A DNA stretch of 64,000 nucleotides, from positions 124,001 to 188,000 of the forward strand of contig NZ_CP047593.1 of NCBI RefSeq assembly GCF_009905215.1. Reading direction: 5' to 3'. Of the stretch, positions 18,936 to 28,164 are shown one piece after another; position 1 is the stretch's first letter, and each line of letters begins with the position of its first letter. The notes beneath the pieces are model-generated. The model saw nothing but the letters and a program-made list of their open reading frames with translations. It was not told the DNA's origin and did not search any database. Source of the stretch: Tichowtungia aerotolerans. Lineage in GTDB: Bacteria > Verrucomicrobiota > Kiritimatiellia > Kiritimatiellales > Tichowtungiaceae. The position numbers and the translations under genes were made by a program.

Positions 18936-21479
18936 TTAAGGTGTCAGCGACGAAAGAAAAACGCCTCCTAAAAACAGGTTCGTATCAGTCGACTGGATTC
19001 GCAGATCCGCTCCGTTACAACGCCCACCGAAGAAGGCATCTTTAAGGGTAATGGTGGCCACCCGCCACGTCCGGCTATCGGCCAACATCACTTTCATCCC
19101 TGAAAATTTCCAGGCCCCCGCAGACTTCGGATTCACACGAACACTCGAATCCGAGGAGTCGTAAACCAGAGAGAAAGATCCCTCGCCCTGATCAAAATAA
19201 AGAACCTGAACCTTGACCTCTGGATTCTTCCCATTCCGTACCGCATGATCTTTAGACTTGTAGTATCCGTATCGGCTTTTAGATCCTGCTTTCTCTGAGA
19301 TATAAGAAACAGCCCGCCCCTCTTTTTCCTGCAGTGCAACAGGAGACTCTTTGGTGCCGGCATGCAGTTTCATCGGTGTTCCCAAAGCCTTTACATCACC
19401 CGAAAAAAGTTCTCCCGACTGCGCGCCGTCAAAGTTCGGCGGAGGGAAGTTGTCTGTACGGAACGGACAGACCGGCAGTCCGCTCTTTGAATACAGGTTG
19501 CAAAGAGGAAAGTTTCCCCATCCGTAGCGGACCGCGACAGGCGTTGGAACCTGCGGACTGGAGACAAACACCTGATTTCCGCGAATCACGGCATTCGCTT
19601 CCACAAATTTACGGTCTGCACCGCAGATTTTAAATCCGGCCACCTTGGAGGCCGGAACCCGGAATGCTTCCGGATCTTCACCTTTCGGCAGATTGCGGTT
19701 CCGGTTCATCACAACCTCCCGGGTCTCCAACCCGGAATCCGCTTTGGAAAAATTCAGAACAATCTGATTCCCGTCCACCGTCATGCCACTGTACATCGGA
19801 CTGGAAGCAACAACATCCAGTCCTTCCGCCTGCAAGGCGTGCAAGGCCAGCCGCTCGCCGACAACCTGCTTCCATTGAGGATGGATATCCAGATACTCAC
19901 CGGCATCGGTAATCACAGCCATTCCTGTATTGGGCAGCGCCAGCGTCCGGGTCTGAGCCTCACGAAGCCAGGCCCATGCCGCCCCGTTCTTGTTCCAGCC
20001 CAGCGTTTGATACGGTGCAAGCTGCACAAAATAGAACGGAAGGTCTTCATTATCAAAAGTCTCTCGCCACGCGGAAATCATCCCTGAAAAAAGAGACTCA
20101 TACGCGAGGACTTGCGGAGAGTTTGATTCCCCTTGATACCAGATCACTCCTTTAAACGTAAAATGGCGCAGCGGGTAAATCATCCCGTTATATAAAACCG
20201 ACGGGTTGTTCCGCCCCAGCTCTCCTCCTTTATAGATCGGCTCCTTTTCAGCATACCCCAGTGCCTCCAGCGTCTCCGCCGGAGTCCAGGCTTCGGCAAT
20301 GGTAGCGCCCCAGGCACTTTCAATGAGCCCGACCGGCACATTGAGTTCTTCATGCAGGATGGATCCGAAGTAATATGCGGACGGAGAAAACCCTTCCAGA
20401 TAATAAGAAGAAGATGACTGCCAGGTTCCCTTCAGAACCGGCTCCAAAACCAGTTGATCGAGAGGATTTACGCTGGGCACTTTCGCCGCGACCAGAATCC
20501 GGAGGTTCGGGTTGGTCTTTTCCGGAGGGGTCAGCAGGCTGTATGATCTGAAGGGATGGTCCATATTAGACTGTCCTCCGGCCAGCCAGACATCACCAAC
20601 CAGAACATTGCTAATCGACGTCTCTCCGGACCGTTCTGATGTAACGCTCAGTGTACGCGGTTTGAAAGAAGCGGGCATGGGGTCCAAATGAACCAGCCAC
20701 TTTCCCTCTCCATCAGCAACCGACGTCTTCGACTGGTCGGCAAAGGAAACGGCAACCTGATCCCCGGGACGAGCCGCTCCGTAGACGGCCACCCGGGCAT
20801 TGCGCTGAAGAACCATATTATCCGTGAATACATTGAACAGACGAACCGAATCCGGACGAACATCGGACGGAATCACTGATACATGATCGATACAGATCCG
20901 CTCGCGCTGCAGAAATGTACCTTTTCTGGGTCGGAAACCAATATACAGATTCGGATCCGACCCATCCGGCATCGCCCGGGTCGGAACAATCGTAAACGAG
21001 TAGGAGGTCCACTCGTCACTCAGCTCCAGGTTTGTGTCCATCAGCGATTCCAGAATCGCCGCGGACCCTTCATACGTTTTGACGGCAACCTGCAAGGCAT
21101 TGTCGTCGCCCGACACCCGTTTGGCATCAAAAGAAACCGTGTACGCGGTCCCGGGAGAGATCGCAGACGCACCGGCGCCGACATGATGCACATCGAATCC
21201 GGCATCCCGTTTCTCTGATGAAGAACAGTCAATTTCTAGGTAATTACTGCCATCTGAGGCCGAAGATGGGTCCGTCACCACACGATACGTCACCGCGCCT
21301 TCCGTCGCGGTATTGAATGCCCGCCACCCAGTCACTGAATATGCGGGCGATATCTGACTCGGCGTCAACATCTGTTCTGCTGTATCTTCAAACCCTCCAT
21401 TGACGACCAGGTTCGTGATGCCCGCCTGGCACCATGCCGCCAGGCTGAACACCATCATTACTGCTGTAAATTTATTCAC
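18936..21479 (-). CDS. Secreted sialate-O-acetylesterase-like (SASA) enzyme with N-terminal binding module
   Basis: An 847-residue exported protein. Residues 1-19 are a signal peptide. Residues about 22-205 are one copy of the locus-wide binding-like module. An esterase domain with an inserted beta-sandwich follows at about 210-690. GDVWLAGGQSNM gives nucleophile S304 and oxyanion residues; FKGVIWYQGESN and DAGEYLDIHP carry the other SASA-family signatures with the catalytic Asp/His region. The last 130 residues form a further beta-domain resembling accessory parts of the GH71/99-like neighbour (GGRCNGADLRIQ compared with GRQNGGADFRLV). Family members remove O-acetyl groups from sialic acid or other glycans; here sulfated polysaccharide is the likelier target. 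Translation starts at GTG 21479, with AGGAG five bases upstream. Confidence 0.85.
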   Translation of the reverse strand: MNKFTAVMMVFSLAAWCQAGITNLVVNGGFEDTAEQMLTPSQISPAYSVTGWRAFNTATEGAVTYRVVTDPSSASDGSNYLEIDCSSSEKRDAGFDVHHVGAGASAISPGTAYTVSFDAKRVSGDDNALQVAVKTYEGSAAILESLMDTNLELSDEWTSYSFTIVPTRAMPDGSDPNLYIGFRPRKGTFLQRERICIDHVSVIPSDVRPDSVRLFNVFTDNMVLQRNARVAVYGAARPGDQVAVSFADQSKTSVADGEGKWLVHLDPMPASFKPRTLSVTSERSGETSISNVLVGDVWLAGGQSNMDHPFRSYSLLTPPEKTNPNLRILVAAKVPSVNPLDQLVLEPVLKGTWQSSSSYYLEGFSPSAYYFGSILHEELNVPVGLIESAWGATIAEAWTPAETLEALGYAEKEPIYKGGELGRNNPSVLYNGMIYPLRHFTFKGVIWYQGESNSPQVLAYESLFSGMISAWRETFDNEDLPFYFVQLAPYQTLGWNKNGAAWAWLREAQTRTLALPNTGMAVITDAGEYLDIHPQWKQVVGERLALHALQAEGLDVVASSPMYSGMTVDGNQIVLNFSKADSGLETREVVMNRNRNLPKGEDPEAFRVPASKVAGFKICGADRKFVEANAVIRGNQVFVSSPQVPTPVAVRYGWGNFPLCNLYSKSGLPVCPFRTDNFPPPNFDGAQSGELFSGDVKALGTPMKLHAGTKESPVALQEKEGRAVSYISEKAGSKSRYGYYKSKDHAVRNGKNPEVKVQVLYFDQGEGSFSLVYDSSDSSVRVNPKSAGAWKFSGMKVMLADSRTWRVATITLKDAFFGGRCNGADLRIQSTDTNLFLGGVFLSSLTP
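20850..21416 (-). repeat. Module copy A (N-terminus of the SASA esterase)
   Basis: Coding repeat of about 185 residues with landmarks NGGFED, VTGWRAFNT, YTVSFDAKRVSG, EWTSYSF, LYIGFRPRKG and ICIDHV. It is the most divergent of the six copies, with a few inserted residues near the start. Confidence 0.75.
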
Positions 21480-21518
21480 CGTCTCTCCTTCTTGTAATTG
21501 GCAGTCCGAACCTGCCGG

Positions 21519-24497
21519 CTAATCCCTAGCGGAACGCCGCAGTGAAAAAAAATGCTGATCAACGCCATGAACCGCGGAATAAAAATTCACATTATTTGAG
21601 GTGGCCGATATTTCCGCCACTTCCTGCCATGATGAGGCGATCAACGATTCCGTTGCATACAACCGCCATCCGACCGCCTCGGCGGCAGCAGGCCACTGCA
21701 CCGCACCGTTCCTGGACAAACTCAACGCAACGGAAGAATTCATACCGCCGGCAGCAGGATCATCTTCCGGAAAAAAAACACTGCACCGCCGAATTGCCGC
21801 GGAATCGCCGGCCGACAATGCAATGCGAAAATCTGCCCCTTCGTTCTGCCGTCCGGCAAACAGACCGTCCGCGATATTCCAGCGCAGATTTTTCCATCCT
21901 CCGGTTCCCGGGCTTTCATAGACAGCTGAATGCCGCACATACGGCCCGGAGAGAGCATCATACTGCAGCCTGAAAAGAGTGCCTTTGGTTGCCGCATCGT
22001 CGTAGTACTCGATTTCAACCGTAACCGCCTGTCCCTGCCAATTGCTGACACAGAACAAATCGTCGATATCAAAATAAAAATAAAAATCCGTCAAAGGGTC
22101 CGGTCCGTTCGTCCGGCAATCATGACCGCCCGCAACCGTCCCGACCGTTCCGCCGTCAGCAGTCTCAACCTGCGCCAGTCCGAGCTCCGTATTGGATTCA
22201 CCCAGATAGGCCGTCAAATTCGTTCCTCCAAAGGCCGGTTCCGTCAGCCCCCCCGAAGCCGGGAGAGAAAGCGAAACGGAACGAGTACCGTGCAGCATTT
22301 CCCGCGCGGCCCCGCTCAGCTGAAGATGCCAGAACGGATCATTCCCCTCATTGTCGATATACTGTCCCCAGTCGGTGTGCGGGAGCGGATGGTCATCGGA
22401 CATCGGCATAATAGCGGTTCCTTCGTCGTATTCATCGAACATGCCGAGAAAAATCTGATCCGCCCCGCAGGAAACCGCATTGCAGATTCGGTCCCAGTAG
22501 AACTGTCCTCCATTGCGCGGCTTGTATGAGGTGCCGGGTGCCAGCATTTTCAGGTTGCACCACGAAAATCCAGGCCATGCATGCGGCAGGATTTTCATGC
22601 CCCAACTGTTGAGCGTCGATTTCTGACTGTTCAGGTCGGCGAGGTCCGTTTCCATCCAGCCGAGAAGCTGATCGTAACGCTGATAATGTCCATACCAGTC
22701 TGTGTTGTCTTTCCACATCGAGTGGACCCCGCCAATCAGGTATAAGTCCTGCGCAGCAAAATAGTCGACGATCTGATTGGCCTCTTCGAGCGTAAACTCG
22801 CGAAGCGGCACCGAGAACCCCCAGATGAACAGCACCGGCTTGCCGTCTTCATGCAGATAGCGGGGATCATTCAGAATATCCAGGTCCTCTGTCAGCCATT
22901 GCCAGTCGTTCGTGATCACCTCGAAGGGCGCATCATCAAAATGCAGCGAACTGACGTCATACTCCAGCGCCCACACTCGTCCTTCACGGGCGGCAGCTTC
23001 ACGTACATTGTTCAAAACAAACTCGTCCGCCCCGTAGAAGCCGCTTTGCCGCCGGCTGACAAACCGCTGAAGATAGGCTCCGTCAATATTGTATTTCCGC
23101 ATCCAGCGGAAATGACGCAGAACGGTCTCGCGGTCCGCCGAAGAAAACAGATAAGCCGGCCGGCCGTTTTCATAAACCATTTCATCCGCAGGATAGACGC
23201 TGTCGGCCGAATAATCATTCAGGTAAGGCCACATATCCACAGTAATCTGGGAGGCATCCAGCGGGTCATACGCCGTACGTCCCCAGTGAACCCAGCCTTT
23301 ATCCACCGGATCGTTCGGACAGCGAAACCAGCCCTGATAGCCGGTCAGCACTTTCCCCGACAGGGTCATCCGGTCAATAAAATCATGCACCGGACCGTCA
23401 TAGGACTGCAGCCACGGCTCTGACAGCGCATATTGAAACCGTTCATCATCAAACGGGACATTGCTGAGCTGTACGCCCGCCACAGCAAACGGCTCCAGAT
23501 CGTTTTTGAGAAGGACCAGCCGAAAATCTGCGCCGCCGTTCTGACGTCCCTCGAACAATGGAGATTCCAGCATCTTGCAGGAAAAAACAAACGCGCCGCT
23601 GTCGACACGGCTGGACCGACTGTGCAGTTCCGAAGCATAATATTTGTCGCTGACCTCGCTGCCATATGAGGAATCATACTGGCAGTTTAAATAGCCTCTT
23701 CCGGCATCCAGATACTCCACCCGCACATAGACAGGGCGTCCCGGAACAAACCCGAATCCGGCCGGAACATCAAAGTAAAGATAGTTCTGTTCCGGGACCC
23801 AGACCGTTCTTCCCGAACGGAGTTCTGTGGTAAACAGACCGTCACTCGCCGTTGTGAGCGGAACCAGATCCAGTGTCACCGGCTCAGAATCCAGCCGGAT
23901 ATTATCAATACAAATCACCTCATCCAGCAGACTGCCGCCCGCTTTCGGCCGGAATCCGATATAGAAAGCAATGCCGTCCCCGCCCTCAGGCAGCTGGGTC
24001 GGTGTAAATTCATAGGTATACGTGGTCCAGAACGGGTTCAGCGGCATGCTTACAGACTCAAAATCTTCAACAACGGCATAACTTCCCTCGGCGAAAGAGC
24101 GCAATGTGAACGTCATCGAGTTGTCCGTTCCCGAAACCCATTTGGCATCAAATGAAACCGTATAGGTCGCACCGGTCGACAGCAGAACCTTTCCGGCTCC
24201 CTGAAATGTGATATCAAAGCCTGTATCTCCAAGACCGCTGCCGCTCACAACCGATGTGATCTTTATATAATTGGTTCCATCCGCTGCACCTGTCGGGTCG
24301 CTGACCAGCTCAATCGAATTGCTGCCGGATGTATCAAAAGCCCGCCAGCCTGGAACCTCGTCCATGGACGGCAACGAGAGCACTCCGCCGGGTCCGCTTT
24401 CAAAGCTGCCGTTTTCCAGGATGTCGGCACCGGCAGTCATCATCATAAGCAGCGCTATAATGACCACTGCCGCCCGCTTGTACCACGTGCGATGCAT
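21519..24497 (-). CDS. Secreted GH71/GH99-like glycosidase with N-terminal binding module
   Basis: A 992-residue exported protein. After the signal peptide (ending near MTAGA) comes one copy of the locus-wide module, then a beta-sandwich, then a catalytic-like barrel beginning VLTGYQGWFRCPNDP and GWVHWG at about 385. This is the hallmark start of GH71/99-like proteins, related to endo-alpha-mannanases. WALEYDVSSLHFDD and GMFDEYDEGTA hold conserved acidic residues. A second GRQNEGADFRI beta-domain and a C-terminal tail (GAVQWPAAAEAVGWRLYAT) follow; such tails are common in PVC exported proteins. ATG 24497 is preceded by AGGAGG at a five-base spacing; a frame extension upstream is rejected. A mannan-like or other sulfated glycan is the likely substrate, but the exact activity is unknown. 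Confidence 0.8.
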   Translation of the reverse strand: MHRTWYKRAAVVIIALLMMMTAGADILENGSFESGPGGVLSLPSMDEVPGWRAFDTSGSNSIELVSDPTGAADGTNYIKITSVVSGSGLGDTGFDITFQGAGKVLLSTGATYTVSFDAKWVSGTDNSMTFTLRSFAEGSYAVVEDFESVSMPLNPFWTTYTYEFTPTQLPEGGDGIAFYIGFRPKAGGSLLDEVICIDNIRLDSEPVTLDLVPLTTASDGLFTTELRSGRTVWVPEQNYLYFDVPAGFGFVPGRPVYVRVEYLDAGRGYLNCQYDSSYGSEVSDKYYASELHSRSSRVDSGAFVFSCKMLESPLFEGRQNGGADFRLVLLKNDLEPFAVAGVQLSNVPFDDERFQYALSEPWLQSYDGPVHDFIDRMTLSGKVLTGYQGWFRCPNDPVDKGWVHWGRTAYDPLDASQITVDMWPYLNDYSADSVYPADEMVYENGRPAYLFSSADRETVLRHFRWMRKYNIDGAYLQRFVSRRQSGFYGADEFVLNNVREAAAREGRVWALEYDVSSLHFDDAPFEVITNDWQWLTEDLDILNDPRYLHEDGKPVLFIWGFSVPLREFTLEEANQIVDYFAAQDLYLIGGVHSMWKDNTDWYGHYQRYDQLLGWMETDLADLNSQKSTLNSWGMKILPHAWPGFSWCNLKMLAPGTSYKPRNGGQFYWDRICNAVSCGADQIFLGMFDEYDEGTAIMPMSDDHPLPHTDWGQYIDNEGNDPFWHLQLSGAAREMLHGTRSVSLSLPASGGLTEPAFGGTNLTAYLGESNTELGLAQVETADGGTVGTVAGGHDCRTNGPDPLTDFYFYFDIDDLFCVSNWQGQAVTVEIEYYDDAATKGTLFRLQYDALSGPYVRHSAVYESPGTGGWKNLRWNIADGLFAGRQNEGADFRIALSAGDSAAIRRCSVFFPEDDPAAGGMNSSVALSLSRNGAVQWPAAAEAVGWRLYATESLIASSWQEVAEISATSNNVNFYSAVHGVDQHFFSLRRSARD
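23892..24422 (-). repeat. Module copy B (N-terminus of the GH71/99-like enzyme)
   Basis: Coding repeat of about 176 residues with ENGSFESGPGG, VPGWRAFDTSGSNSIEL, TGFDITFQGAG, YTVSFDAKWVSG, FYIGFRPKAGG and VICIDNIRL. It is very close to the module at the sulfatase C-terminus and to the third module of the stand-alone protein. Confidence 0.85.
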
Positions 24498-24518
24498 ACA
24501 CGCCTCCTTTCTCAAACA

Positions 24519-25925
24519 CTATTTTTGAAGGCCGGGGAATCCCTTTTTCAAACGGGCCGCCAACTGTTTTTTAATCCGCCGGTATTCGGGGTGATCGGCC
24601 AGATTATAGTACTCGCCTTCATCGCTGGAGTGGTCATACAGCTCAACGCCGCCTTCACCGTTGACACCCCACTGAATCAACCGCCAGCGGTCCGTGCGAA
24701 TACTGTAGCCCATGCCGATGACTCCACGTGTTACCTGGGTATACGCCGCGTGCTCCCAAGGTTTGGAAGGATTCTCCAGCACCGGGCGCAGACTCTTGCC
24801 GGATAATTTATACGGTTCCTGAAGTCCGCACAGATCCACGAGGGTCGGGTACAGGTCCACAAACTCCGCAATGGACTCGGTATTCTGTCCCATGCTGTCT
24901 ATCCCGGGCACCCACATCATCAGCGGTGCCCGGGCGCCGCGCTCAAACACGGTCACCTTGTTCCACCAGCCGCGATCCCCCAGGTGATAACCGTGATCTC
25001 CGAGCAGGACGACAATGGTGCTGTCCCACAGTTTCAAGCGGTCCATGGCCGCAAACAGCCGGCCCACCTGTGTATCGACAAACGTCACACAGGCATGATA
25101 GGCCCGCTTGAACTCGCGCTGATCTCTTTCCCCGAAAGAAGAAAAAAGATTCCGGTTCGGCAGCGAATAATCCAGCAGCGGAGTGCGATCATCCGGTTCA
25201 GCCGCCAGGCTGATCTCTTCAAGCGGATACTTCTTAAAATATTCTTTCGGCGCCACAAACGGGTCATGCGGCTTGTGGAAACCTACAGCGATGAAAAACG
25301 GTTCATCCCGATGATCCTGAAGAAGCCGCACCGCCTCTGCCGCCAGTATTCCATCGGGCTGAGCCGCATCGCCGCCTTCGGCAGCAAGCCACCGGGCCCA
25401 GGGGATGCTTCCGTCACCCAGCCGGCGCCCCTCGCCTTGGCTCCCAATCTTGGGAGCATGCTCTTTCGCATTGAAAAACCGGTCATACGACAGGTCGTCC
25501 CGATACGGGGCATAAGCTCCGCCTTCGTCCGTCCCCGCACACAGGATCTTCCCCAGCCCTGCGGTGAAATAACCGCTGCTGCGGAACAACTGCGGCAGCG
25601 TCACGGCGTCCGGCCACTTTCTGCGCACCGGCATTTGGTTCTGATAAATACCAAGCTCATCCGGGCGGCGACCCGTCAGGAACGAAGACCGGCTCGGGTT
25701 GCAGACGGGATACTGTGCATAGGCCCGATTGAATTTGACTCCTTTTGCCGCCAACCGGTCAATGTTCGGAGTCCCGACTTTTTCCGCGCCATAACAGTCC
25801 AGCTCAGGCCGCAAGTCGTCGACGACAACAAACAGCACATTCAGCGGCTTCGCGTCTGCAGCCGTTACGAGCAACTGACTCAAGCCAAGCAATACCGGCA
25901 AACAGGATTTTCCCATCCGAACCAT
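24519..25925 (-). CDS. Secreted iduronate-2-sulfatase-like sulfatase (CNPSR type)
   Basis: A 468-residue S1 sulfatase. A signal peptide covers about residues 1-25. LFVVVDDLRPELDCYG and Cys75 in CNPSRSSFLTGRRPDE closely match the iduronate-2-sulfatase subgroup. GKILCAG, VGFHKPHDPF and LGDHGYHLGDRGWWNKVT also fit that group, the last being the metal and substrate region. It would remove 2-O-type sulfates from uronic acids or related sugars in the periplasm; the true substrate in this organism is not known. The start at ATG 25925 has AAGG five bases before it; upstream codons in the same frame overlap the end of the previous gene and are rejected. It sits between the metallophosphoesterase (44 bp upstream) and the GH71/99-like gene in one run of minus-strand genes. 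Confidence 0.9.
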   Translation of the reverse strand: MVRMGKSCLPVLLGLSQLLVTAADAKPLNVLFVVVDDLRPELDCYGAEKVGTPNIDRLAAKGVKFNRAYAQYPVCNPSRSSFLTGRRPDELGIYQNQMPVRRKWPDAVTLPQLFRSSGYFTAGLGKILCAGTDEGGAYAPYRDDLSYDRFFNAKEHAPKIGSQGEGRRLGDGSIPWARWLAAEGGDAAQPDGILAAEAVRLLQDHRDEPFFIAVGFHKPHDPFVAPKEYFKKYPLEEISLAAEPDDRTPLLDYSLPNRNLFSSFGERDQREFKRAYHACVTFVDTQVGRLFAAMDRLKLWDSTIVVLLGDHGYHLGDRGWWNKVTVFERGARAPLMMWVPGIDSMGQNTESIAEFVDLYPTLVDLCGLQEPYKLSGKSLRPVLENPSKPWEHAAYTQVTRGVIGMGYSIRTDRWRLIQWGVNGEGGVELYDHSSDEGEYYNLADHPEYRRIKKQLAARLKKGFPGLQK

Positions 25926-25968
25926 GCGTACCTTCTCCGCGTCTATACGTTCTTTATTTCGGGCTTTC

Positions 25969-28143
25969 TCATCCCGCCACAACGGTCACACGGCTTCCCG
26001 CGGCTAACTGAACCTGAACGACACCGTTCTCGTAAGACCAGGAAACAGCTCCTCTCACATCTGCCGGACGCTTCTGGACACACACCTCCACCGTTCCGGT
26101 TTCGGCCCCGGACAGCATCTCAATTGAAACCTGCGAATTCCCGCGGTTTAACGGCCAGATTCTGGCGCCATCGATCTGACGCAGACGATGCACGAACACA
26201 GCATCCCGCGTTGTCGCCGTCGGCTGAATAACCACCTCATTTCCGGTGGACCAGGTATTGGTCGGAGCACCGACCTCCAGATAAGCCCCATGATCCGCCA
26301 CAGGAGCATTGCGGACCTGCCAGTCAATATTCGTCTGGCGGCAGTACCACAGCATGCGGTGGGATCCTTCACAGCTCCCCTCGACCAGCCAGCGGTCGTC
26401 TGTCGGCTTCGCCACGGAACGCGTCAGTGTCTTTCCGGAGCCGAGAGATCCGGCCTTACCGACCGGGACTCCATTAAACGTCAATTCCGGGTTGAGCGTC
26501 GCTCCTTCAGAATCAGCCCGATAAAAAGCGGCTTCGTAAATGGTCAGATCGTTCATCAGGGAACGGAAGCGGGCCTCAATCGAAAGCTGGATTTCCGAGT
26601 CGAGCATCCCTCCCCCGTAAATGGTTTTACGATCATGGATCTCCGGCACTTCGATCGGAAAAACCAGCGTCTGCTCGCCGGATTCCAGACTGCGCACAGG
26701 CAGAGTGGTCTTCCAAAGTCCCCGTCCCTCCTGCGAACAGACTCGGACCCGCAGTTCGAGCTTTTCCCCGCCCTGCTTCGAGGCGACCTTCAATCTGCAC
26801 TCATAGGGCCGCCCAGGAACGGCCCGGTAATACATGACATTGGCGAATCCGGGATCCGGCAGGTTCAAGGAAGTGACCTCTTCGGAAGACTCTCGCGCCA
26901 GCAGCAAAACGCCGGGATTCAACCAGCGCCACACATCGTTTTTCTCCTCAAAATACCGGGGCCAGCCGTTGTGCCTCACCTTAAAGCCGAATACGTCCCA
27001 TTGCTTATACTGAGGGTTATCACTGCGGTGGGTATAATCAGAGAAGCCGATATTTTCATTAATACAGGCATCCTCTGTTCCGGCAAGAATCAGCGAACAG
27101 AGCGAATCCTTTGATGTATGGTAGTTATGCACAGCGGCCCGCTGCCCATCCAGAAAGCCCCCGTGCCCAAACGCATAGCCGGTCGGCGCAAGAGGATCGA
27201 CGGTGGTCGACACCCTGAGAGTCTGCGAGCGCCCCTTGCGCCCCAGCCCCTCATCAATAAACAGTTCATGCTCGGCGCTGTAACACTGGACGACCAGCCG
27301 GTCCGGCCACACTTCAAAATAGATCCCGCCCAGCGGCTCACCATCCTCATACGCATGGTGCGGATTAAATCCGCCAATGCGTCCATTCGAGACAAACAGG
27401 CGATTGTTATGCCTGGAAACCACATAGTCATGATTGTGACCATGCATCCAGGCAATCACATTCGGATGCTGCTCAATCACATCGAGAAGAGTTTTACTAT
27501 TGGCCACGCCGCGATAGCCGGCCATGAAGGTGTCATCAAAATGGGTGGTTCCCTTGACATTGTTGTGAGAAAGAAGGATGACGGTTTTATCACGATTCAA
27601 ATCCAGGTCCAGCTTCAGCCAATCCATTGTCTCTTTGTTGATATAAACCGGATGCTCGAGCTCCGGAACGGAGACAAAATGAATTCCTTTCACATCAAAG
27701 CTGTAATACGGCCGATAGGACATGCTTCCCATGCGGGCACAGCGGCGTTCAGAATCCTGCCCCGCAGTCGGCTGACAGATCTCATGATTGCCGGGAACAT
27801 AGTAGAACAAGGCCTTATTGCTCTGGTTGGCGATAATGTCGCACCAGTCTGTCGTTGCGGCGTCAAAAACAGCCTTCGCGCCTAAGGAGCTGTGATGGGC
27901 ATCACCGGTATCGAGCCACAAATCCAGATCCGGAAACCGCTCATGAATATGAGTAATCAGTTCGCGCTGCCGCTGAGGGTCCGGCTGCTGTTCATTGCGC
28001 CACCCGAAATGGGCGTCGGACACAATAAAACCTTTCAGCACACCCTGCCCGGAAACATTCGGTGATTTTGACAAAGCGTTCGCAATCATCGGGGCAATCC
28101 CCAATGTCGAAGTCGCACTCATTACAAAATTTCTTCGGTTCAT
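25969..28143 (-). CDS. Exported calcineurin-like metallophosphoesterase with C-terminal beta-domains
   Basis: A 724-residue protein. MNRRNFVMSATSTLG resembles a twin-arginine leader, though the hydrophobic part is short. The catalytic domain contains all metallophosphoesterase motifs in order: SDAHFGW, LDTGDAHH, GNHE, LLSHNN and HGHNHD, so it should bind two metal ions. The C-terminal 430 residues are beta-rich and unassigned. It lies inside the sulfatase run, 21 bp after one sulfatase and 44 bp before the next. It may therefore act on a phosphorylated or phosphodiester-containing part of the same glycan, or on another released ester. ATG 28143 has GAGG five bases upstream. The biological substrate is unknown. 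Confidence 0.82.
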   Translation of the reverse strand: MNRRNFVMSATSTLGIAPMIANALSKSPNVSGQGVLKGFIVSDAHFGWRNEQQPDPQRQRELITHIHERFPDLDLWLDTGDAHHSSLGAKAVFDAATTDWCDIIANQSNKALFYYVPGNHEICQPTAGQDSERRCARMGSMSYRPYYSFDVKGIHFVSVPELEHPVYINKETMDWLKLDLDLNRDKTVILLSHNNVKGTTHFDDTFMAGYRGVANSKTLLDVIEQHPNVIAWMHGHNHDYVVSRHNNRLFVSNGRIGGFNPHHAYEDGEPLGGIYFEVWPDRLVVQCYSAEHELFIDEGLGRKGRSQTLRVSTTVDPLAPTGYAFGHGGFLDGQRAAVHNYHTSKDSLCSLILAGTEDACINENIGFSDYTHRSDNPQYKQWDVFGFKVRHNGWPRYFEEKNDVWRWLNPGVLLLARESSEEVTSLNLPDPGFANVMYYRAVPGRPYECRLKVASKQGGEKLELRVRVCSQEGRGLWKTTLPVRSLESGEQTLVFPIEVPEIHDRKTIYGGGMLDSEIQLSIEARFRSLMNDLTIYEAAFYRADSEGATLNPELTFNGVPVGKAGSLGSGKTLTRSVAKPTDDRWLVEGSCEGSHRMLWYCRQTNIDWQVRNAPVADHGAYLEVGAPTNTWSTGNEVVIQPTATTRDAVFVHRLRQIDGARIWPLNRGNSQVSIEMLSGAETGTVEVCVQKRPADVRGAVSWSYENGVVQVQLAAGSRVTVVAG

Positions 28144-28164
28144 CACTCCCTCATCCTTTCTAAA

